64,000 nt of DNA, taken from Mycobacterium sp. GA-2829 (GTDB lineage: Bacteria; Actinomycetota; Actinomycetes; Mycobacteriales; Mycobacteriaceae). Shown here in pieces: positions 1 through 8,175 of this stretch (the first letter of the stretch is position 1; each line of letters opens with the position of its first letter). The stretch lies in assembly GCF_001499965.1 (NCBI RefSeq), contig NZ_LQIT01000012.1, positions 248,001 to 312,000 on the forward strand, read 5' to 3'. Under the pieces are notes generated by a model that had not been told where the DNA came from, did not search any database, and saw only the letters and a program-made list of their open reading frames with translations. The translations under genes and the position numbers were made by a program.

Positions 1-108
1 CTTCGTCCCACCGCCCGCGGTGCGGGCAATCGGTGGCCGCAGCCGCCGGCCGACGTCGACGGGGTCGAGCAGCACCGCCAGCGCGAGGGCGAGCGCGGCG
101 GCGCTCAT
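1..108 (-). CDS. TadB-like type II/IV secretion inner-membrane protein, N-terminal fragment
   Basis: Only the first 36 codons lie in the window; the gene runs off the left edge. The start ATG (108-106) overlaps the TGA of the upstream tadA in an ATGA arrangement, so the two are translationally coupled. The visible peptide begins with an Ala/Leu-rich hydrophobic stretch ([15 protein letters not shown]) and then turns basic (GRRLR), as expected for a membrane protein's first segment. Mtb has the TadB homologue Rv3658c directly after the ATPase Rv3659c, and TadB is the platform protein of Flp/Tad pilus-like machines. The assignment rests on context, because too little sequence is visible to recognise a domain. 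Confidence 0.6.
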   Translation of the reverse strand, partial: MSAAALALALAVLLDPVDVGRRLRPPIARTAGGGTK

Positions 109-1271
109 GTCGCCCGCCGGGAGCTGACGAGGCGTTCCAGATCCGCGGCGCCGTCGGCCATCCCGCTGCCGTACCGCCACACCGGAACCACGCGGACCCG
201 ACCGTCGTCGTGCGGACGGAGCACCGCGATCTCGGTGAGCCGGCGCACCCCGGCGCTGTCCCGCGCGACGTGCAGCAGCACCTGCACCGCGGCCGCGAGC
301 TGGCTGTGCAGCGCCGGGCCGGTGAGCCCGCCGACCGCGCCCAGCGCCTCCATCCGCGCGGGCACCTCGGCGGGATTGTTCGCGTGCACGGTGCCCGCTC
401 CGCCGTCGTGGCCGGTGTTGAGCGCGGCCAGCAGGTCGACGACCTCCGCGCCGCGGACCTCCCCGACGACGATCCGGTCCGGCCGCATCCGCAGCGCTTG
501 ACGCACCAGATCGCGAACGGTCACCTCACCGGCGCCCTCGACGTTCGCGGCGCGGGCGATGAGTTTGACGACGTGGGGATGCTGCGGCGCCAGTTCGGCG
601 GCGTCCTCGACGCAGATGATCCGCTCGTGGGCGGGCACCGCGCCCAACGCCGCGGCCAGCAGCGTCGTCTTACCCGCACCGGTGCCACCGCTGACCAGGA
701 ACGCCAACCGTGCCGCGATGATGTCGCGCAGCAGCGGATCGGCCTCGGCCACGATCGTCCCCGCGGCGGTGAGCGCGGCCAGATCCTGACGCGCCGGGCG
801 CAACACGCGCAGGGACAGGCAGGTGCCGCCGGCCGCGACGGGCGGGAGCACGGCGTGCAGCCGGACGGTGAACTCTCCGGTGCCCAGCCCGTGCAGATGC
901 CCGTCGACCCAGGGTTGGGCCTCGTCGAGACGCCGCCCGGCGGCCAGCGCCAACCGCTGCGCCAACCGGCGCACGGCCGACTCGTCGGCGAACCGGACCT
1001 CGGTGCGGCGCAGACCGCCACCGTCGTCGACCCACACCGCATCCGGCGCGGTGACCAGCACGTCAGTGGTTCCGTCCGCGCACAGCAGCAGGTCGAGTGG
1101 TCCGGCGCCGGTCAGCTCCGTCTGCAGGGCCCGCAGGTTGGTGAGCACCTCGGTGTCGCCGAGCACGCCGCCCGATTCGGCGCGGATGGCCGCCGCGACG
1201 ACCGCGGGCTGCAGGGGCGCGGCCTCGGCGGCCAGGCGTTCCCGAACGCGGTCGATCAACGACGCGGTCAT
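105..1271 (-). CDS. tadA: TadA/CpaF-family secretion ATPase (Rv3659c homologue)
   Basis: This 388-residue protein is a type II/IV secretion hexameric ATPase that would power a Tad/Flp-type pilus or secretion apparatus at the cytoplasmic membrane. It has an N-terminal region of about 180 residues, a Walker A motif GGTGAGKTT near residue 195, then the segment RPDRIVVGEVRGAEVVDLL and the His-containing GTVHAN motif typical of CpaF proteins. The chosen ATG (1271) overlaps the ssd stop by four bases, and its own stop overlaps the tadB start, so ssd-tadA-tadB is one tightly coupled operon. Upstream in-frame ATGs lie inside ssd and are not needed to complete the family length. Confidence 0.92.
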   Translation of the reverse strand: MTASLIDRVRERLAAEAAPLQPAVVAAAIRAESGGVLGDTEVLTNLRALQTELTGAGPLDLLLCADGTTDVLVTAPDAVWVDDGGGLRRTEVRFADESAVRRLAQRLALAAGRRLDEAQPWVDGHLHGLGTGEFTVRLHAVLPPVAAGGTCLSLRVLRPARQDLAALTAAGTIVAEADPLLRDIIAARLAFLVSGGTGAGKTTLLAAALGAVPAHERIICVEDAAELAPQHPHVVKLIARAANVEGAGEVTVRDLVRQALRMRPDRIVVGEVRGAEVVDLLAALNTGHDGGAGTVHANNPAEVPARMEALGAVGGLTGPALHSQLAAAVQVLLHVARDSAGVRRLTEIAVLRPHDDGRVRVVPVWRYGSGMADGAADLERLVSSRRAT

Positions 1272-2329
1272 GCCGCCACCTCCGCGGGGTGGCGCTGCAG
1301 CACCGTCAACACGCGGTGCGCGGCGGCGGCCAACGGCGACCGCCGCGGAAGTTTCAACCCGCCCCGTTCGAGCGCCTCGGCGAGCCCGGGTTGCGGGCGC
1401 ATCGCGGCCAGCAGTGGCAGCCCGACCGCGGCCGCGACTTCGGACGCGCGCAAACCGCCCGGCGCCGGCCCGCGAACAACCAGACCGACGTTCGGGTTGA
1501 CCGCCGAGACCCAGGACGCCATCGCGCTCGCCGCCGCACAGGCGCGGACCTCGGCGGTGACGACGACGACCACCAGATCGGCCGCGTCGAGTGCGGACTC
1601 CGCCGCCGGCGTTGATCGGCGCGGCATGTCGCACACCACCGTCGCGCCCCCGCGGCTGCCCGCGGCCACCACCGATGTCAGGGCGGCCGGGTCGATCTCC
1701 CCGCCGCCGCGACCGTTGGCCAGCAGCGTCACCCCGGCGCGGCTGGGCAGCGACTTTTGCAGCGCCTGATAGCCGATCCGCCCACCGCCGAGCGCGAGAT
1801 CCGGCCAGCGCAACCCGGGCGTGGTCTCGGCGCCGACCAGCAGGTCGAGGCCGCCGCTCCATGGATCGACATCGACGAGTAGCGGTTCGGTGGCGCTCAA
1901 CGCGAGGGCGGCGGCGAAGACCGATGCACCCGCACCCCCACGACCGGCGACGACGGCGGCGACCGGCCCCCGGTGGGCGTTGTCGCGCACGGTGTCGGCC
2001 GCCTCGGAGAGCAGGACCACCAACTCGCCCTCCTGCTCCGGCAGGGTGAGGACGTGTTGCGCGCCGAGCGCGATCGCCGCGTGCCAGTGGTCGTCGGTGA
2101 GCGGCGCGTGTCCGATGAGGACGACCCGGTCCCGTCTCGGCAGCTCCCGTGCGGCGCACTTCCGCGCGGAGTCGACATCGAGGAGGACGACGGCCGCGGC
2201 GCTCCATGCCTTGCGGCTCGATGGCTCAGCGGTGTGCACGACCGTCACCGCGGCCGCCGCGGCGACCCGGTCGACGTCGTCGCGCAGCTGCGGACTGCTC
2301 GACATCACGAGCACGCCAGGGGTGGTCAT
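1268..2329 (-). CDS. ssd: Ssd, septum-site-determining/CpaE-like protein (Rv3660c homologue)
   Basis: This 353-residue protein belongs to the MinD/ParA-like CpaE group. Residues of about 1-110 resemble a receiver-like or pseudo-receiver region, followed by a P-loop-like segment GRGGAGAS that lacks the terminal Lys-Ser/Thr of a canonical deviant Walker A. Conserved acidic stretches follow (LLVDVDPW, VVCDMP). In Mtb, Ssd affects septum formation and dormancy-type gene expression; CpaE proteins localise Tad machinery. It is the first gene of the ssd-tadA-tadB operon and is coupled to tadA by ATGA. I chose ATG 2329 (MTTPGV); a second ATG three codons upstream is possible. No clear Shine-Dalgarno is visible. 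Confidence 0.88.
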   Translation of the reverse strand: MTTPGVLVMSSSPQLRDDVDRVAAAAAVTVVHTAEPSSRKAWSAAAVVLLDVDSARKCAARELPRRDRVVLIGHAPLTDDHWHAAIALGAQHVLTLPEQEGELVVLLSEAADTVRDNAHRGPVAAVVAGRGGAGASVFAAALALSATEPLLVDVDPWSGGLDLLVGAETTPGLRWPDLALGGGRIGYQALQKSLPSRAGVTLLANGRGGGEIDPAALTSVVAAGSRGGATVVCDMPRRSTPAAESALDAADLVVVVVTAEVRACAAASAMASWVSAVNPNVGLVVRGPAPGGLRASEVAAAVGLPLLAAMRPQPGLAEALERGGLKLPRRSPLAAAAHRVLTVLQRHPAEVAA

Positions 2330-2505
2330 GGCGCCCACTGTGCCGCGCGGTCGCGACGGTTCAGCGCCGTCCGGCGCCCGTTCCGCTACCTACTGTGGAT
2401 GAATCAGCAACTGTGGACAACTCGTCGCCATACGCCCCGAGAGTCTCGTTCGGGCAACGTTTCCGCATCGGTTGAGTTATCCGGATTGCGAATGAAAGAC
2501 CCCAG

Positions 2506-2602
2506 AAAAAGGGACGACCCCCGCCAGGGGGGGAGGAGGCGGAGGTCGTCGTGTATCAGCCCCGGGGGGTCGGGCTGATGCACACCCGGCATAACCCGGG
2601 TA
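2506..2602 (-). ncRNA. 6C / B11-type small RNA (MTS2822 homologue)
   Basis: Read on the minus strand this interval forms two hairpins with C-rich loops. The first has arms at 2572-2579 and 2555-2562, with loop GACCCCCCG, the run of six C that names the family. The second has arms at 2544-2550 and 2513-2519 and also exposes a C-run. It ends in a U-run (2510-2506), so the length is about 97 bases, close to the roughly 93 bases of Mtb B11. A TATAGT -10 lies at 2614-2609. The position between ssd and the HAD phosphatase gene matches Mtb B11/6C between Rv3660c and Rv3661. The family is thought to act on mRNAs through its C-rich loops. The 5' end is inferred. Confidence 0.87.
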
Positions 2603-2608
2603 ACGCCC

Positions 2609-2639
2609 ACTATACACACGGTACGTCTACGGAATGCAA
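2609..2639 (-). promoter_or_regulatory. Promoter of the 6C small RNA
   Basis: The minus strand reads TTGCAT (2639-2634), a 19-base spacer ending in TGTG, then TATAGT (2614-2609). This is a good housekeeping-sigma -10 with a long spacer, placing the start of transcription near 2602. Confidence 0.7.
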
Positions 2640-2688
2640 GTCCCAGACGGGTTTGTCATCACTGATTCTTGCGAAAAGTGCGCATTCT

Positions 2689-2698
2689 GACACGTGTC
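2689..2698. promoter_or_regulatory. Perfect 10-bp palindrome GACACGTGTC between the 6C RNA and the HAD gene
   Basis: The palindrome sits about 90 bases upstream of the inferred 6C start and about 70 bases upstream of the HAD phosphatase start. The region around it (2615-2762) is clearly less GC-rich than the surrounding genes, as expected of regulatory DNA. The binding protein is unknown and the assignment as an operator is inference. Confidence 0.35.
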
Positions 2699-2750
2699 TT
2701 GATCTGCCAATTTGTACATTCGGCACCCCGGATGTCACGAGAATCCCGTT

Positions 2751-2756
2751 TATGCT
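2751..2756 (+). promoter_or_regulatory. -10 element TATGCT of a leaderless HAD phosphatase mRNA
   Basis: TATGCT fits the mycobacterial TANNNT -10 pattern and lies exactly six bases before the GTG at 2763, so transcription should begin at or next to the start codon. Confidence 0.6.
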
Positions 2757-2762
2757 GGCCGC

Positions 2763-3620
2763 GTGAGCGCATCTGAGCCGCACGCCGCCCCGTCGGATGG
2801 TCCCCCAGCGGCATCCGAGCCCGACCGCCCCGTGCGGACCGCGGCATTCTTCGATCTTGACAAGACCGTGATCGCCAAGTCGAGCACGTTGGCTTTTAGC
2901 AAACCTTTCTTCGATCAGGGCCTGCTCAACCGGCGGGCGGTGCTCAAGTCGACCTACGCACAGTTCCTGTTCCTGATGTCGGGCGCCGACCACGAACAGA
3001 TGGATCGCATGCGGTCCTACGTGACGAACATGTGCACCGGGTGGGACGTCGAACAGATCAAATCGATCGTCGGCGAGACGCTGCACGACATCGTCGACCC
3101 GCTCGTCTTCGCCGAGGCCGCCGACCTGATCGCCGACCACAAACTCTGCGGGCGTGACGTGGTGGTGGTGTCGGCCTCCGGCGAGGAGATCGTCGCGCCG
3201 ATCGCCCGCGCACTCGGCGCCACCCACGCCATGGCGACCCGGATGGTCGTCGAGGACGGCCGCTACACCGGGGAGATCGCCTTCTACTGCTACGGCGAGG
3301 GCAAGGTCGAGGCCATCCGCGCGCTGGCCGCACGCGAGGGGTACGCGCTCGAGCACTGCTACGCCTACTCCGATTCGATCACCGACCTGCCAATGCTCGA
3401 GGCGGTCGGTCACCCCACGGTCGTGAACCCGGACCGTGCCCTGCGCAAGGAGGCGGTGGCCCGCGGCTGGCCGGTGCAGACCTTCACCAAGCCGGTGTCG
3501 CTGCGCGACCGGATTCCGGCCCCGTCGGGCGCGGCGGTCGCCACCACCGCGGCGGTGGGGATGAGCGCGCTCGCGGCCGGCGCGCTGACATACTCCCTGC
3601 TGCGTCGCTTCGCGCTCTGA
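2763..3620 (+). CDS. HAD-IB family phosphatase, SerB-like, membrane-tethered (Rv3661 homologue)
   Basis: This 285-residue hydrolase has HAD motif I as FFDLDKT (nucleophile Asp31, acid/base Asp33), motif II in VVVSASGEE, and motif III/IV around YAYSDSITDLPMLEAVG. It therefore keeps a complete set of catalytic residues for phosphomonoester hydrolysis; the substrate is unknown. A hydrophobic C-terminal segment (about residues 258-282) followed by LLRRF suggests a membrane anchor. The GTG at 2763 is chosen because a TATGCT -10 lies six bases before it. The gene sits between the 6C and Ms1 small RNA genes, exactly as in Mtb. Confidence 0.9.
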   Translation: MSASEPHAAPSDGPPAASEPDRPVRTAAFFDLDKTVIAKSSTLAFSKPFFDQGLLNRRAVLKSTYAQFLFLMSGADHEQMDRMRSYVTNMCTGWDVEQIKSIVGETLHDIVDPLVFAEAADLIADHKLCGRDVVVVSASGEEIVAPIARALGATHAMATRMVVEDGRYTGEIAFYCYGEGKVEAIRALAAREGYALEHCYAYSDSITDLPMLEAVGHPTVVNPDRALRKEAVARGWPVQTFTKPVSLRDRIPAPSGAAVATTAAVGMSALAAGALTYSLLRRFAL

Positions 3621-3673
3621 GCGATTGCTGGATGGATCCGCCGTAACGATCCGGAATCGGGTGCGAGCCCCAC

Positions 3674-3702
3674 TTGATGTGACAGTCGTCACGTAGTACA
3701 AA
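3674..3702 (+). promoter_or_regulatory. Promoter of the Ms1 small RNA
   Basis: TTGATG (3674-3679), a 17-base spacer and TACAAA (3697-3702) form a plausible SigA promoter with a start near 3708. The distance from there to the terminator T-run is about 300 bases, the known size of Ms1. The spacer contains the Crp-like site listed separately. Confidence 0.55.
3678..3693. promoter_or_regulatory. Candidate Crp (cAMP receptor protein) binding site in the Ms1 promoter
   Basis: The sequence TGTGACAGTCGTCACG matches the Crp consensus TGTGA-N6-TCACA at nine of ten fixed positions. It lies between the -35 and -10 of the inferred Ms1 promoter, where binding would be expected to block polymerase. The crp gene itself is at 13043 in this window. 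Binding is inferred, not shown. Confidence 0.5.
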
Positions 3703-3707
3703 GGAAG

Positions 3708-4010
3708 GCAAGGAAGCCCGGGGAGGCCAAGATCTCACCGGAGGAGAAGGTGACATCTCCCGAACCAGGCGACCCAGCACGGAACCCCGGCACCCACGCG
3801 GAGCACATGCCGCGGAATAGGCAAAAGTGTTGCGGGCCTGCGTAATTGCGAAAAGCGAACGACATGGCGACTCCTTGGGCGGAGAAGTCGGTCGAGGCGC
3901 ATCGCAACGACGCCGAGGCCGCCCCACGCAACCCCATCAGCACGCATGGTAACCGGGGCCCGTGCTAGCGGGCGGCGAGCCGAACTCGGATCGGGTCGTC
4001 GCCCGCTTTT
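3708..4010 (+). ncRNA. Ms1 / MTS2823 small RNA that binds core RNA polymerase
   Basis: The 405-base gap between the HAD gene and the Fic-like gene has no credible protein gene. It is rich in purine blocks near its start (aaaggaaggcaaggaagcc) and ends in a strong hairpin plus T-run. Position, strand and the length of about 300 bases match Ms1 of M. smegmatis and MTS2823 of Mtb, which lies between Rv3661 and Rv3662c. Ms1 binds RNA polymerase core lacking sigma factor, accumulates in stationary phase and preserves an enzyme pool for outgrowth. The 5' end is inferred from the promoter. Short open frames across it lack start signals and are treated as chance. Confidence 0.88.
3968..4010 (+). terminator. 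Rho-independent terminator of Ms1
   Basis: An 11-base stem (3968-3978 pairing with 3996-4006, one mismatch) is followed directly by TTTT at 4007-4010. It is one of the few textbook intrinsic terminators in the window, and it also separates Ms1 from the convergent gene ending at 4026. Confidence 0.85.
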
Positions 4011-4025
4011 GCGTTTGCTGGGCGG

Positions 4026-4757
4026 TCAGCCCGCCGCGATCTGCAGCGCCTCGCGCGCACCGGCGTGCAACGCCCGGCAGCTCAGCAGCAGCCACGCCGT
4101 GAGGCCGTCCGGCGTGCCGGAGGAGAAACCCCGCGCGGCGGCCTGGTAATCCCCGGACTGACGCATCCAGTAGACCTCGGGAACGCCGAGCCCGTGCGGG
4201 TCCAGGCCGCTGGTGATCGTCACCAACCGAGACACTCCCCTGGCCACCACCCCGTCGCCCGTCCCGAACGGCGCCAGCGTCAGCAGCTCGCCGTGGGCGA
4301 CCGCCGCGCGCACCGGGGCCGGCACCCGCGACCCGCCGGTGAGGATCTCCACCAGCAGCTCCAGCCGCCTACCCACCCCGGGGTCGGCCCGCGGCCGGCC
4401 CAGGTGTTCGTCGTCGGTGAGGTCGGCCGCGGCCAGCGCGTGCAGCCGGGCCAGCGCCTGCAGCGGGGCGCGCTGCCAGACGTCGACGAGCGCGGTGGCG
4501 CCACCCTCGAGTGCCTGGGAGACCCGCAGCGCACCGGCGAGCACCGGATCGGGTTCACCGGCGTCGTCCAGTTGCAGCGAGCCACCGTCGAGCACCGATG
4601 ACGCCCGTGCGGCCCGCAGCGCGGCCTCGGCCGCGGTGGCCGGCCAGCCCCGCAGGTTGGTCTTGTGCCGGTGTGCGCGTCCGAGCGCCTCGCGCGCCTC
4701 CTCGCTGGCCTCCCGCACTCCGGGCAGGTCGACGAGCGGGGCCAGCGGATCGGTCAT
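4026..4757 (-). CDS. Degenerate Fic/DOC-like protein (Rv3662c homologue, often labelled oxidoreductase)
   Basis: This 243-residue protein is usually annotated as an oxidoreductase or hypothetical, but its layout looks like a Fic protein. Residues 53-58 (SSVLDG) resemble the inhibitory (S/T)xxxE(G/N) helix. Residues 162-173 (APFGTGDGVVAR) align with the Fic core HPFx(D/E)GNGRxxR and are preceded by AAVAHGELLTL, where Fic proteins have a similar helix. The catalytic His is Ala162, Asn is Asp168 and Arg is Val170, while Phe164, both Gly and Arg173 remain. It should therefore be inactive for AMP transfer, or do something else. It ends opposite the Ms1 terminator and diverges from acs. The fold call is my own inference from motifs. 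Confidence 0.8.
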   Translation of the reverse strand: MTDPLAPLVDLPGVREASEEAREALGRAHRHKTNLRGWPATAAEAALRAARASSVLDGGSLQLDDAGEPDPVLAGALRVSQALEGGATALVDVWQRAPLQALARLHALAAADLTDDEHLGRPRADPGVGRRLELLVEILTGGSRVPAPVRAAVAHGELLTLAPFGTGDGVVARGVSRLVTITSGLDPHGLGVPEVYWMRQSGDYQAAARGFSSGTPDGLTAWLLLSCRALHAGAREALQIAAG

Positions 4758-4858
4758 GGCAGCCCACGGTAGTCGACCGCTGGGCCGCCGATTTTCCACG
4801 CTCGTCGCGTCACACCGGCCGTCTGCCAGGTATGCACCGGCGCATTGCATCGGGTGAC

Positions 4859-4864
4859 TACGCT
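4859..4864 (+). promoter_or_regulatory. -10 element TACGCT of a leaderless acs mRNA
   Basis: TACGCT lies seven bases before ATG 4872, so the acs transcript probably begins at the start codon. The same hexamer precedes nth and the first padR gene. Confidence 0.6.
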
Positions 4865-4871
4865 CACATAC

Positions 4872-6827
<1,956 letters not shown>

Positions 6828-6830
6828 GGC

Positions 6831-7535
6831 TCAGCCGACCGGGACGAACCCCGCTCCCGGTCGGTTCTTGGCGACGATGTCGGCCAACTGCGCGTTGAAC
6901 GACATCGTCACCGCGGGGGTGTGCAGCGGGATGTACTTCACCACGCACGTCGGCAGACCCTCGGTGTAGGCGCCGTGGAGCATGCCGACCAGCCGGTTGT
7001 CGACGGTCACCGGGGCGCCCGAGTCCCCGGGCTGACCGCAAACCTGGTTGACGATCGTGCCCGGCGCCTCCCCCGGCCCCCACGTCACGCCGCAGGAGTA
7101 GCCGGTGGTGCGGCCGAGCTTGCAGGCGACCTGACCGAACGCGGGATCGGCGCCGAGCCCGTCGATCTGGAAGCCGTTGACGTTCTTGGTCGGCGTCACC
7201 TTCTGCGGATCGAACTGGATCACCGCGTAGTCGAGCGCCTCGTTACCCGCGACCATGGTGCCGAGCACACCGGCGTCCGGCACGCCCTCGGCCGACACCG
7301 TCGCGCCCGGGCCGCCGCAGTGCGCGGAGGTGAAGCCGATGAGGTTGCCGCGATTGTCGTTGCCGATCGTGGTCAGCGTGCAGAACGATTCGCCGTTGAC
7401 GACGATGCCCGACCCGCCGCCGAGGACCACGGGTCCGGCCGCACCGGCCGTCGGCGCGACCGCCAGCAGGTAGACGGCCGGCCAAACAGCGAAGGCCGCG
7501 ACGATCAACGCCAGTCGGCGGTGTCCGGTCCGCAA
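6831..7535 (-). CDS. Secreted trypsin-like (S1 family) serine protease (Rv3668c homologue)
   Basis: This 234-residue protein has a basic N-terminus and hydrophobic segment (RRLALIVAAFAVWPAVYLLAVAP), which gives a signal peptide or anchor. A chymotrypsin-like domain follows with catalytic His in FTSAHCGG, Asp in LDYAVIQFD and Ser in CGQPGDSGAPV, so the triad is intact. Cys pairs near these motifs suggest disulfides, consistent with export. The only plausible start is a TTG (7535-7533) preceded by GGGGGAG four bases upstream. It converges on acs with a three-base gap and diverges from the holin-like gene. The substrate is unknown. Confidence 0.88.
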   Translation of the reverse strand: MRTGHRRLALIVAAFAVWPAVYLLAVAPTAGAAGPVVLGGGSGIVVNGESFCTLTTIGNDNRGNLIGFTSAHCGGPGATVSAEGVPDAGVLGTMVAGNEALDYAVIQFDPQKVTPTKNVNGFQIDGLGADPAFGQVACKLGRTTGYSCGVTWGPGEAPGTIVNQVCGQPGDSGAPVTVDNRLVGMLHGAYTEGLPTCVVKYIPLHTPAVTMSFNAQLADIVAKNRPGAGFVPVG

Positions 7536-7594
7536 TGTGCTCCCCCATCGATGTGCCCGACCCGCCTGATGATCAACAAGTCTATCGTCGGGCG

Positions 7595-7614
7595 GAATCG
7601 TTTAGCCGATTCCC
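7595..7614. promoter_or_regulatory. Perfect inverted repeat GGAATCG-N6-CGATTCC in the divergent protease/holin-like promoter region
   Basis: Seven-base perfect arms with a six-base spacer lie in the 127-base intergenic region between two divergent genes (starts 7535 minus, 7663 plus). The size and place suit a dimeric repressor site. No regulator gene is adjacent, so the binder is unknown. Confidence 0.4.
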
Positions 7615-7662
7615 ACATGGCAACATGAACCGCGACTGTCATCACAGCGGGAGGAAGCGTCA

Positions 7663-8175
7663 GTGAGCCGAGGCGATCGCAAGACCGGCGTGCCCACCAC
7701 CGTCACGTCGATCCCGCTGGTGGATCCACATGCGCCCAAACCGGACCCATCGATCGGCGATCTGGTCAAGGACGCCACCTCGCAGGTGTCGACGCTGGTG
7801 CGCGCCGAGGTGGAACTGGCCAAGGCGGAGATCACCCGCGACGTCAAGAAGGGGCTGACCGGCAGCGTCTTCTTCATCGCCGCGCTGGTGGTGCTGTTCT
7901 ACTCGACGTTCTTCTTCTTTTTCTTCGTCGCCGAACTGCTCGACACCTGGCTGTGGCGGTGGGCGTCGTTCCTGATCGTGTTCGGTGTGATGGTGGTCGT
8001 CACCGCGTTCCTCGCGCTGCTCGGCTATCTGAAGGTGCGGCGCATCCGCGGTCCGCGGCAGACGATCGAATCGGTCAAGGAGACGCGCGAGGCGCTGACC
8101 CCCGGCCATGACAAGGCACCGAAGGCCGTCGCGATCACCGACGGTCAGAAGACCGGCGACCCGTCCGGCTGGTAA
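7663..8175 (+). CDS. Actinobacterial holin-X/phage-holin-family membrane protein (Rv3669 homologue)
   Basis: This 170-residue protein has a soluble N-terminus with an amphipathic segment (SQVSTLVRAEVELAKAEI) typical of this family. Two transmembrane helices follow (about residues 66-92, very Phe-rich, and 100-125), then a basic C-terminal tail. The family is named after phage holins, but in actinobacterial chromosomes the function is unknown. The GTG start follows a good Shine-Dalgarno (GGGAGGAAG, 7649-7657). The stop TAA shares its last base with the ATG of the epoxide hydrolase gene, indicating a two-gene operon. Confidence 0.85.
   Translation: MSRGDRKTGVPTTVTSIPLVDPHAPKPDPSIGDLVKDATSQVSTLVRAEVELAKAEITRDVKKGLTGSVFFIAALVVLFYSTFFFFFFVAELLDTWLWRWASFLIVFGVMVVVTAFLALLGYLKVRRIRGPRQTIESVKETREALTPGHDKAPKAVAITDGQKTGDPSGW

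Noticed and set aside
33..1769. Long plus-strand open frame opposite tadA and ssd (578 codons)
   Set aside because: It is an antisense shadow typical of very GC-rich DNA; the translation is low-complexity Arg/Ala/Pro/Gly and the minus-strand genes are well-supported families.
2404..2619. A 71-codon minus-strand open frame between ssd and the HAD gene
   Set aside because: It coincides with the two C-loop hairpins and terminator of the 6C RNA, lacks a ribosome site, and its sequence is explained by the RNA structure.
3484..3947. Several minus-strand open frames of 70-147 codons over the HAD 3' end and the following gap
   Set aside because: They lie across the Ms1 RNA on the opposite strand, with no ribosome sites or recognisable protein features.
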